DNA of 62,874 bases from assembly GCA_002733715.2 (NCBI GenBank), contig NVWQ02000021.1:1-62874 (forward strand). Reading direction: 5' to 3'. Shown piece after piece: positions 12,430-20,778 of this stretch. Each line of letters opens with the position of its first letter. The stretch's first letter is position 1. Origin of the DNA: Methylophaga sp. (GTDB taxonomy: Bacteria; Pseudomonadota; Gammaproteobacteria; Nitrosococcales; Methylophagaceae). Both the position numbers and the translations under genes were made by a program. Under the pieces are notes generated by a model. That model had not been told where the DNA came from and searched no databases. It was given only the letters and a program-made list of their open reading frames with translations.

Positions 12430-15400
12430 GACGCTCTTTATGGTTAGTTTTAGTTGCCGCGCAAACAATGATGTTCAGTGCAGATAGTTTTGCTGAAGAA
12501 TCATGCCCCGTACAACAAGGTGAAGATGTTCCTCAGGAATGTCAGCATCCGCAGTGGCGCGATCAAGCCACAATGTCAGATGATAGTACAGTACGTATTA
12601 CGGATGTGGCAGAAAACGTTGAACGCATTTTACCTAAGTCAACAATCACACTATGGGCATTGCCACCTGTTCCTATGGCAACATCTCAGGTATATGCTGA
12701 TGATGAATTAAAATCGGTGAGATTAGATGTTACGACAACATCACCGCAGTTTAGATCGGCAAAAGCAGATCTTGATCCTGCTGTGATTACGCGAGTGTCA
12801 GAACTGCTTGAAGAATTAAAAGATAAAAAGAATATTCGTTTAAGCTTTGTGGGTCATACCGACAATCAGCATTTATCACTTAAAACACAACGTTGGTTCA
12901 AAGATAATCAAGTACTATCAGAAGCTAGAGCAAAAGCAGTAGCCAATTATTTTCAACAAGAACTAGGGCTGTCAGATAGTGCTATTACGGCATCAGGTAA
13001 GGGCGATACACAGCCAATAGCTAGTAATTCGATACCGTCTGGAATGGCAAAAAATCGTCGAGTTGAAATGGCAGTTTGGTATGACGATGTTGTACCAGGA
13101 AAAGTCACAACGGTAGAATCATCAACAATGAATCGGCGTCTAATATGCAATAGTGAAGCTGTGCTTATATCAACACCTGCTGGTGGTTTTAGAATCAGTG
13201 TTGATGGTCAACCGGTTGATAACGGAGCTAAAGATGGTGAAGATGTGCAGCGTTGTACCGATGTTGCATTGTCACAAGCTAATGTACGTTTGCAATATGA
13301 TAATTTAACCGAAAAGCCGATGTTAGATGTCAGTGCATGGCAGGCGACAGCAACGGCAGGTGAAGCTATTCAGTTCCAAGCCTATAGTAATTATTTAGCG
13401 TGGATTGATCATGCTGAAGTGCGTATTTTTGCCGATGGACGCTCAGTTGCAGGTGATCCTTTAGCTGTTGTGGCACTGAGTGATTCACTCGCGGGTGAAT
13501 GGACTGTGCCTGCGGATGCATCGAGAGAAATGCAATATCGCCTACGTATTTATGATAAAGAAGGTCGTTTTGACGAAACAACAACCTTGCCATTATGGCG
13601 CGTTGTTGCACATGATGTAGTGGATGATGATCAATTATCATCACAACAAGCATTATTGGCATCGTATGGACAAACGCGTTTAGCGCGTCAGTCAATCCCA
13701 GTGAGTGGTGGCACAGTAACCGTGCATGGCGATTCTGTGCTGATGGGGCATTATGCCGTATTGATGGGACAAGAAATCCCCGTTGATGCCGATGGTAAAT
13801 TTGTGGCGCGTCAAATAATCCCTAATGGTCGCCACACTATTGAAGTGGCAGTATTAAATGATTTGGGCGATGGCGCATTATATTGGCGTGATATTGAATT
13901 TAAAAATGATGATTGGTTCTATGTGGGTTTAGTCGATGTGACGGCGGGACGTTACCGTAGTCATGGCGCGGCCGAAGAAGTCAGCCAAGATAAACAGCAT
14001 CTTGCAAATAATAATTTTGTGGATGGGCGTTTGGCATTTTATACCAAAGGTAAATGGCGTAATAAATACACAGTGACTGCCAGTGCCGATACCCGTGAAC
14101 AGCCACTAAGAGACATCTTCTCAACCTTTATGGATAAAGACCCACGTGCATTGTTACGGCGCTTGGGCGATAGTGAGTACTATCCAACCTATGGCGATGA
14201 CAGCACTCTAGTTGAAGATGCACCGACACAAGGTAAATTCTACGCCAAGATTGAAGATGAACGCTCACAAGCGATGTGGGGTAACTTCAAAATAGTGCAA
14301 CAAGAAACCGATTTGGCTCAAATTAATCGGGGTTTATACGGGGCAGTGTTGGATTGGAACAGCGAAGCCATTACATCAGATAGTGAACGTAAAACAAATG
14401 TAAATGTATTTGCCGCTGAACCGGGTACATTAGCAACACGTGAAGAATTCCGTGGCACTGGCGGTACGTTGTTCTATTTAGGTCACCAAGATATTGTGAC
14501 GGGTTCAGAGCGCGTGCAAGTTGAAGTGCGTGATAAAGATTCGGGCATTGTATTAAGCGTAAATACATTAGTCGCAGGGCAAGATTATCAAGAAGATGCG
14601 ATCCAAGGGAGAATTGCCTTAACACGGCCTTTGCCTTCTGCATCTGATGATAGTGCATTAGTGCGAGCAGGTAGTTATATTGGCCACCCTGTTTATTTAG
14701 TGGTGGATTATGAATATATTGCTAGCCTAGAACGGATCAGAGATCTAGCGGTAGGTGGTCGAGCGACACATTGGCTCAATGATTCTGTACGTTTAGGTGT
14801 CACCGGTTCTCATCAACAGCAAGGCCAGCAAGATCAAAACTTGGGCGGCTTAGATGTATTGTTCCGTAAAACACCAGAAACTTATTTACGTCTAGAAGCG
14901 GCTAGAACAGAAGGGCCAGGTGTGACATCAAACGGTTCATTTGATGGTGGTTTTACATTTGCACCAACAGCTATTAATCCAACAAGCAACAATCATTCAG
15001 CCAATGCCTATCAATTAGAAAGTGGCTTTAGATTAACCGATCTAGGGTTTGAAATAGATGGTAATGGTCATTTCTATGCACGCAATCGTGATGATGGCTT
15101 TTCAGCGCCCGGGCAGCTAACAACGTATGACACCAAGCAGTTTGGTGGTGGTTTGACTTTGCCTTTAACTGATAAAGACAGCATAGATTTCAAAGTTGAT
15201 ATTACTCATCAAAATGGTGGTTTTGATACTGAAGTTGCAGAAATTGATTATCGTCATAAGCTAAATGATACTTGGACATTAAGCGCAGGCCTAAGAGGTG
15301 ATAAACGTGAAAATGACACAAATGCGACTACTGATAATGTAGGTAACCGAACTGATCTAGCATTACAAGCTAATTACCAAAGTGATGCCGATTGGGGTAT

Positions 15401-16574
15401 GCATGCCTTTGTTCAAGGGACACTTGATCGAAGTGATGATCGTCATAGAAATAATCGTGGTGGTTTAGGGGGCAATTTCCGCATTAATGATCGCCTAGGC
15501 ATGAACGGTGAAATTTCTTCAGGAAGTGGTGGTTTTGGTGCCCTAATTGGTGCAGATTATCGCTTATCAGATCGCACAACGACATACTTAAACTATGCAC
15601 TTGATCCCGATAATGCCAATACGGGCATTGGTAATCGCCAAGGTAAATTAGTGTCGGGTGCACGAACGCGTTATTCAGACTGGGTCAGTGTCTATGGCGA
15701 AGAACAATACCTGCATGGTGATAATGGCAATGGTTTAACGCATGCTTACGGAATAGATCTAACACCTGATGAATCATGGAAAATCGGCCTTGGAATTGAA
15801 ATCGGTCGTTTAAATCAAAATAGCAGTGGTGAGATAAAACGACGGGTCGCAACATTAGTTGTGGATTATGCCCAAGATGCGATCAAATATGGTGGTAGTT
15901 TAGAATTGCGCCGTGATGAAATGAATAATGATGTGCGCAATAATATCTACACGCGTAATCATTTGTCGTATCAACTTACACCAGATTGGCGTGTACGTGG
16001 AGCGCTTGATTTTGCCTTTAGTGATAGCGACGGCGGCAGTTTCTTAGATGCCAACTTCGTTGAGGCTATTTTAGGCTATGCCTACCGCCCAGTGAATAAT
16101 GATAAATTCAATATGCTGTTGGAATATAAATTCTTATCTGATCAATCTCCAGCAAATCAGTTCACAGCAAGTGGCTTGCAGAATCAATTTGAACAACGCA
16201 GCCATGTATTTGCTATTGACGGTATTTATGATCTAACACCACGTTGGTCATTAGGTGCTAAATACGCACTTCGTAAAGGTGAGCTGCGTGCGGGTCGTGG
16301 TGCAGGGGACTGGTTTGATAGTACCGCGCAACTAGGCGTTCTACGCCTTGATTGGCATGTAGTTAAACATTGGGATGCCTTAATAGAAGGCCGAATACTC
16401 GATATTCGCGAAGCAGAAGATCGCCGAGCCGGCATGTTGCTAGCGGTTTATCGTCACCTTGGCGATCATGTTAAAGCCGGTGTAGGTTATAACTTTACCG
16501 ATTTCTCGGATGATCTAACCAATCTAGACTACGACAGCCGAGGTGTGTTTTTTAATATGATTGGTAAGTGGTAA
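12426..16574 (+). CDS. OmpA-domain outer-membrane protein with probable large C-terminal beta-barrel
   Basis: 1382-residue protein. I start it at GTG 12426, just after a strong GGGAGGG site and overlapping the upstream stop as GTGA. This puts a signal peptide (RRSLWLVLVAAQ, ending near SADSFA) at the N-terminus; an upstream GTG at 12399 is also in frame. Residues about 100-220 form an OmpA C-terminal peptidoglycan-binding domain (FVGHTDNQ, SEARAKAVANYF, NRRVEMAVW). Immunoglobulin-like beta segments follow. Roughly residues 770-1382 are alternating aromatic/polar strands of a beta-barrel ending in a terminal tryptophan, as in Bam substrates. It probably anchors or exports the upstream giant protein; that role is inferred from coupling, not seen. 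Confidence 0.8.
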   Translation: MRRSLWLVLVAAQTMMFSADSFAEESCPVQQGEDVPQECQHPQWRDQATMSDDSTVRITDVAENVERILPKSTITLWALPPVPMATSQVYADDELKSVRLDVTTTSPQFRSAKADLDPAVITRVSELLEELKDKKNIRLSFVGHTDNQHLSLKTQRWFKDNQVLSEARAKAVANYFQQELGLSDSAITASGKGDTQPIASNSIPSGMAKNRRVEMAVWYDDVVPGKVTTVESSTMNRRLICNSEAVLISTPAGGFRISVDGQPVDNGAKDGEDVQRCTDVALSQANVRLQYDNLTEKPMLDVSAWQATATAGEAIQFQAYSNYLAWIDHAEVRIFADGRSVAGDPLAVVALSDSLAGEWTVPADASREMQYRLRIYDKEGRFDETTTLPLWRVVAHDVVDDDQLSSQQALLASYGQTRLARQSIPVSGGTVTVHGDSVLMGHYAVLMGQEIPVDADGKFVARQIIPNGRHTIEVAVLNDLGDGALYWRDIEFKNDDWFYVGLVDVTAGRYRSHGAAEEVSQDKQHLANNNFVDGRLAFYTKGKWRNKYTVTASADTREQPLRDIFSTFMDKDPRALLRRLGDSEYYPTYGDDSTLVEDAPTQGKFYAKIEDERSQAMWGNFKIVQQETDLAQINRGLYGAVLDWNSEAITSDSERKTNVNVFAAEPGTLATREEFRGTGGTLFYLGHQDIVTGSERVQVEVRDKDSGIVLSVNTLVAGQDYQEDAIQGRIALTRPLPSASDDSALVRAGSYIGHPVYLVVDYEYIASLERIRDLAVGGRATHWLNDSVRLGVTGSHQQQGQQDQNLGGLDVLFRKTPETYLRLEAARTEGPGVTSNGSFDGGFTFAPTAINPTSNNHSANAYQLESGFRLTDLGFEIDGNGHFYARNRDDGFSAPGQLTTYDTKQFGGGLTLPLTDKDSIDFKVDITHQNGGFDTEVAEIDYRHKLNDTWTLSAGLRGDKRENDTNATTDNVGNRTDLALQANYQSDADWGMHAFVQGTLDRSDDRHRNNRGGLGGNFRINDRLGMNGEISSGSGGFGALIGADYRLSDRTTTYLNYALDPDNANTGIGNRQGKLVSGARTRYSDWVSVYGEEQYLHGDNGNGLTHAYGIDLTPDESWKIGLGIEIGRLNQNSSGEIKRRVATLVVDYAQDAIKYGGSLELRRDEMNNDVRNNIYTRNHLSYQLTPDWRVRGALDFAFSDSDGGSFLDANFVEAILGYAYRPVNNDKFNMLLEYKFLSDQSPANQFTASGLQNQFEQRSHVFAIDGIYDLTPRWSLGAKYALRKGELRAGRGAGDWFDSTAQLGVLRLDWHVVKHWDALIEGRILDIREAEDRRAGMLLAVYRHLGDHVKAGVGYNFTDFSDDLTNLDYDSRGVFFNMIGKW

Positions 16575-16585
16575 ATGGAACAAGT

Positions 16586-16612
16586 AAAAATGAGATGCAC
16601 CTCTCATTTTTT
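16586..16612 (+). terminator. Rho-independent terminator after the DUF11/OmpA pair
   Basis: AAAATGAGA and TCTCATTTTTT form a nine-pair stem around TGCACC, ending in T residues 12 bases after the stop of the OmpA-domain gene. Confidence 0.75.
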
Positions 16613-16688
16613 GAGTTTAAATAAAAAATCAGTTATGCTTTAGATTCTCTATATCAAGAGTAGTGTCAAAACTACAAAAGGAATAGAC

Positions 16689-18116
16689 ATGCAATCTAGG
16701 GCTCAGAGCAAATCGATCTTACTGATTTTAATTGTATTAATTGTAGCAGCGGCAATTTATCTCTGGCCCAAAGAAGAGTCTCCTTATGCTGCTGTCCATG
16801 CTGAACAAGTTACCAAAGGGATTAATGAGTTTTTAGGAAAGGGCTATAAAGGCTATCAGAATTATGCTGATCCAGATAGTTGTACGTTTGCCCTGTTTGA
16901 TTTGAGCGGTGAAAAATTTGTCGATATTCAATCTGCACCGAAGTGGGAAGGTCGTTTTTCCAGTGGTGAAAACAAAACAGAATTTTTCGACGAGTTTTTT
17001 ACAAAAGCCTCAGTCTCAGGTGTATACGAGGGTTTTTCTGGTGAGATCACCTCAACATTCAACACGTCGATATTGACCAACCGTGCACATAGTTTTGCTA
17101 CAGCAAATATTGCACAAACTTACTACCGCCTTACCGTTCTCGATGATGCGCCATTAAAAAAAGAAGTGGCACGAGATCTAATGGCGTTGGAGCCGAATGC
17201 TTTATTTGATAAATACGGCACGCATTATCTTAAATCAATTTATATTGGTGGCCGGATAGGATTTAGTAGTTTTGCTGATCGCTCCAAAGTCTCAACAACA
17301 TTCAATTTACAAGCAACTGTAGATGCCTCTTATCTTGAAATCGTCAAAGGTTCAGCGTCGGCGGGAACGGTAGATAAAAAAGACATTAAAATAGTCAGTA
17401 GAAATAAACGGATCATTGTAAAAGGTGGCGATCCTGCTAAAGCGGCTAATGTTCAAGATGGTACGGGTGAGCCGGCGGCAAGCTACGAGGCGTGGGCAGC
17501 AAGTGTGCCTGATTTTATGTCGATTTCAGATATTGCAGACAAAGGCATGGTGCCACTCTATGAGTTGGTTGATGATGTTGATAGACGAGTAGTGTTAACA
17601 ACTGCTTGGCAAGTTTATATGGAAGAGCATACCGATGATGTTCTAAAAGAGGGTGAACCTAAGGTTGTTACAAAAACAGCAAAATTCCGGCTTAAAGGTA
17701 GTGATGGACGCTATGTTGGAAAAGCACCTTATGTTCGGGGCGAGAGCTATTATTATCCAACTATTGCCAGTACTGGACAGACATTGCAATTAGATAGTGG
17801 TAAAGAAGCGCTTGAAACGGGGCATAATGTAAAAATTAAAACTGTAGAAAAATTTGATGGTTCATGGGCTGATTATGTGTATTTAGGCGCCTTTGGAAAT
17901 AAACATGAACTGTATTATTGGATAACAAAAGGGTATGAAGCAAAGACTAATTGGATAATTGAACGGGTGGTACCAGCATCTGATCCACGTATTCGCTACG
18001 GTGATGCCGTGCAAATTCGCAATGAGTCTTATAAGCAATACCTTGCGCCGACACCAGAAGGATATTTAACAACAGATGCGTCCGGGGCCTATACTTGGAC
18101 GATGTTAGCGAAGTAA
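16689..18116 (+). CDS. Membrane-anchored MACPF (perforin-like) protein
   Basis: 475-residue protein with one hydrophobic segment at residues about 9-26 (SILLILIVLIVAAAIYLW) and no lipobox, so it is either an uncleaved anchor or a signal sequence. Residues 176-180 read YGTHY followed by a Gly-Gly turn (IYIGGRIG), the diagnostic signature of the MACPF pore-forming fold. The regions on either side (residues about 90-140 and 195-290) are where transmembrane hairpins lie in that fold. Residues about 330-475 look like a beta-trefoil/fascin-like binding module (KFRLKGSDGRYVGK, QIRNESYKQYLAP). It stands alone with its own upstream region and faces degQ convergently. A toxin, defence or outer-membrane role cannot be decided here. 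Confidence 0.8.
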   Translation: MQSRAQSKSILLILIVLIVAAAIYLWPKEESPYAAVHAEQVTKGINEFLGKGYKGYQNYADPDSCTFALFDLSGEKFVDIQSAPKWEGRFSSGENKTEFFDEFFTKASVSGVYEGFSGEITSTFNTSILTNRAHSFATANIAQTYYRLTVLDDAPLKKEVARDLMALEPNALFDKYGTHYLKSIYIGGRIGFSSFADRSKVSTTFNLQATVDASYLEIVKGSASAGTVDKKDIKIVSRNKRIIVKGGDPAKAANVQDGTGEPAASYEAWAASVPDFMSISDIADKGMVPLYELVDDVDRRVVLTTAWQVYMEEHTDDVLKEGEPKVVTKTAKFRLKGSDGRYVGKAPYVRGESYYYPTIASTGQTLQLDSGKEALETGHNVKIKTVEKFDGSWADYVYLGAFGNKHELYYWITKGYEAKTNWIIERVVPASDPRIRYGDAVQIRNESYKQYLAPTPEGYLTTDASGAYTWTMLAK

Positions 18117-18129
18117 TCGCTTGCTTGTA

Positions 18130-19512
18130 TTAACGTAAAATCAAAAACATAGCCTGCCTATTACGGGTGATATTGAGTAATAATTGTTTGCCACCATTAA
18201 AGGCTAACGGTTTGAACTCAACTAGGTTTCGAACAATTTGTTTATTGACCGAAGTAATAATATCGCCTTTACGCAGACCAGAGCGCGATGCGGGACTATT
18301 TTGTTTTACTGAATAGATCAAAACACCTTCAATTTTGCCAAAATAGGGTGATGATTCTTCAATATCACCAAATGTCGCGCCGGCAAGTTTAGGGTGGACG
18401 GCATTTTTCGCAATCTGCTTCTGCGTTTCTTTCACGGTCGCTTTAAGTGTCAGTGCTTTACCGTCTCGCATAATATCTAATTTAATGGTCTCACCAACCA
18501 TTAATAAACCTATTGAATTACGCAAACTATCAGCACTTCTTAGTGTTTCATCATCAATAGCGATAACAATATCTCCCACTTGTAAGCCTGCTTCAGCAGC
18601 AGCAGAGTCTAGTTGCACCGAGGTTACCACCGCCCCTTTTTCTGAATCCAAATCAAATGCGTTGGCTAATTCAGGGGTAATATCTTGCATTTGTACACCG
18701 AGATAAGCACGTTTTACTTCACCATGTTTAATCAACTGATCGGTGATTTGTTTGACCATATTGCTAGGAATTGCAAAACCAATTCCAATATTACCTGCTT
18801 TTTGACCAGGCGAGAAAATAGCAGTATTAATACCTACAAGCTCGCCTCGCAGGTTTACCAAAGCCCCACCAGAGTTACCGGGGTTGATAGATGCATCGGT
18901 TTGAATAAAATCTTCGTAGCCTTCAATGCCTAAGCCACTGCGCCCCAATGCACTTACGATACCAGATGTAACGGTTTGACCTAAACCAAATGGATTACCG
19001 ATTGCTACTACAAAGTCGCCAACACGTAATTGGTCAGAATCGGCAAGTGGTAATGCAGTGAGATTAATCGCAGGAATTTTAATCAACGCCACATCTGTAG
19101 CGGGGTCTGTTCCCACTAACTCGGCTTGGAAACTACGACCATCAGTTAGTGAAACGGTAATTTCATCAGCACGGTGGATAACATGATTATTGGTAAGAAC
19201 TAAGCCCTTTTTTGCATCGTAGATAACGCCTGAACCAAGGCTTTGCTTGGTTCTATGTTGTGGCTGTTGTTCGGGGATATTGAAAAACCGACGAAAAAAG
19301 GGATCGTTTAATAAAGGATTATCTTGAACGCGGATATAGCTTTTTGTGGAAATATTAACAACAGCAGGTTTGGATTGTTCCAACATAGGAGCCAGCGAAG
19401 GCATCTCACCATCATCGCCAAACCAGCTAAAAGGTAAAGTGGCACTTGCAACTTGAATGATTAAGCTAAGGCCAGCAAGCCATAATAATGTTGATTTAAA
19501 CGTTGTCATCAT
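18130..19512 (-). CDS. degQ: Periplasmic Do-type serine endoprotease
   Basis: HtrA/DegP/DegQ-family protease-chaperone of periplasmic quality control. The protein has 460 residues with an N-terminal signal sequence ending near VASA. The trypsin-like domain shows the triad His110 (TNNHVIH), Asp140 (ATDVALIK) and Ser214 (NPGNSGGAL). Two PDZ domains follow, the second beginning near ENSPASRSGLRKGD. Two adjacent ATG codons (19512 and 19509) follow a GGGAGG site; the second gives better spacing. I prefer DegQ to DegP because of the short linker, but paralogue naming is uncertain. Confidence 0.93.
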   Translation of the reverse strand: MMTTFKSTLLWLAGLSLIIQVASATLPFSWFGDDGEMPSLAPMLEQSKPAVVNISTKSYIRVQDNPLLNDPFFRRFFNIPEQQPQHRTKQSLGSGVIYDAKKGLVLTNNHVIHRADEITVSLTDGRSFQAELVGTDPATDVALIKIPAINLTALPLADSDQLRVGDFVVAIGNPFGLGQTVTSGIVSALGRSGLGIEGYEDFIQTDASINPGNSGGALVNLRGELVGINTAIFSPGQKAGNIGIGFAIPSNMVKQITDQLIKHGEVKRAYLGVQMQDITPELANAFDLDSEKGAVVTSVQLDSAAAEAGLQVGDIVIAIDDETLRSADSLRNSIGLLMVGETIKLDIMRDGKALTLKATVKETQKQIAKNAVHPKLAGATFGDIEESSPYFGKIEGVLIYSVKQNSPASRSGLRKGDIITSVNKQIVRNLVEFKPLAFNGGKQLLLNITRNRQAMFLILR

Positions 19513-19573
19513 TCCTCCCTTTATACCGTTATTATTGAACTTGCAGGTTTTTCATTCATCATTGCACGTACAC

Positions 19574-19645
19574 CGTCATTGCGAACGCAGTGAAGCAATC
19601 CAATTCTGTCCAGCCTAGATTGGCTTCGCGTTGCTCGCAATGACG
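19574..19645. repeat. REP-like palindromic repeat, class B
   Basis: CGTCATTGCGAACGCAGTGA and its inverted partner (TTGCTCGCAATGACG) bracket an inner CAATCCAA/TTGGCTTCGCG pair, forming a cruciform of about 72 bp between cbpA and degQ. The terminal CGTCATTGCGA motif is a common bacterial intergenic repeat type. Confidence 0.8.
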
Positions 19646-19684
19646 GCGTATTTTTAACTATCTGCAAGCTTATTGGTCACGGGT

Positions 19685-20593
19685 TTATAATGTGGCTTCT
19701 AAACTTTCTCTTGGGTTAAAGCTCAGTTCTTCTGCCATCTTTTGATAAAACTTTTTAGCTTTATCATTATCTGCCGGTGGAGCCATAATTTGCAATACCA
19801 CAAATTGATCGCCGGCTTCTTTTCCCGGTAAACCTCGACCTTTCAAGCGCATTTTTTGACCACTTTTTGCACCAGCGGGAATAGTCAGATTAATTTTACC
19901 AGCTAAAGTGGGAACGGTAATTTTAGCACCTAATGCTACTTCCCATGGTGTTAGAGGCAAGTCTAATAAGATGTTATTGCCATCAAGATGATAATGAGAA
20001 TGGGGAGCAATGGCGATTTCTAAATACAAATCACCGGGTTTTCCACCCATGCCTGCTTTACCTTGACCAGACAAGCGGATCTTTTTGCCCGATGTAATGC
20101 CAGCAGGAACTTTTACATTAAGTGTGCCTGTTTCAGTTGAACCGGCTGGTCTACGAATTGTTTTTTTAGCACCAGCAAATGCATCTTCTAAGGATATAGT
20201 GATTTTGGCATTTACATCTTCGCCTGGTGCATAAAAGTTATCTCTACCGCCACCACCCATGCCAGCACCAGTTCCCCCGCCAAACATACTCTCAAAGAAA
20301 TTGCTGAAATTACCGTGACCACCCATGCCAGCATTTTGCCCCCAACCAGGAGGAGGAGTAAAAGACTGACCATTTTTGTAGTTACTACCAAACTGATCAT
20401 ATTGTGCGCGCTTTTCGCTATCTTTCAGTACTTCATAAGCTTCACCGACTTCTTTAAATTTAGCTTCAGCATCGGCTTCTTTGCTCACATCAGGGTGATA
20501 TTTACGCGCAAGTAAGCGATAGGCCTTTTTAAGATCAGCCTTTGATACATCTCGCGATACACCGAGTATTTGGTAATAGTCTTTATATTCCAT
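19685..20593 (-). CDS. cbpA: CbpA-type DnaJ co-chaperone
   Basis: 302-residue J-domain protein. The N-terminal J domain (KDYYQILGVSRDVS) contains the essential HPD motif that stimulates Hsp70 ATPase. A Gly/Phe-rich linker follows at about residues 80-120. Two C-terminal peptide-binding domains complete it, without the zinc-finger repeats of DnaJ itself. This is the CbpA architecture and length. No CbpM partner gene lies next to it. The downstream gap to degQ holds a REP-like repeat. Confidence 0.92.
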   Translation of the reverse strand: MEYKDYYQILGVSRDVSKADLKKAYRLLARKYHPDVSKEADAEAKFKEVGEAYEVLKDSEKRAQYDQFGSNYKNGQSFTPPPGWGQNAGMGGHGNFSNFFESMFGGGTGAGMGGGGRDNFYAPGEDVNAKITISLEDAFAGAKKTIRRPAGSTETGTLNVKVPAGITSGKKIRLSGQGKAGMGGKPGDLYLEIAIAPHSHYHLDGNNILLDLPLTPWEVALGAKITVPTLAGKINLTIPAGAKSGQKMRLKGRGLPGKEAGDQFVVLQIMAPPADNDKAKKFYQKMAEELSFNPRESLEATL

Positions 20594-20778
20594 AGTGCCA
20601 ATTTTAAAGTTATAAGTTGATTTGGATCAATAAATGGGGGCGTTAGACAGTGTTTTCAATAGGGATTAAGGAAAATTCTGATGCCGATTTTAGAATCTTA
20701 TGAGAGAATTGCGGCCTGTTTCACAAAAGTGACCTTTCAAAAGACTAGAAGGCCCGATAATTTTATAGGATTTTAAAG

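Noticed and set aside
20594-20778. Fur box or cobalamin riboswitch before the TonB receptor
   Set aside because: No GATAATGATAATCATTATC-like or B12-box sequence could be found, so the ligand is left open.
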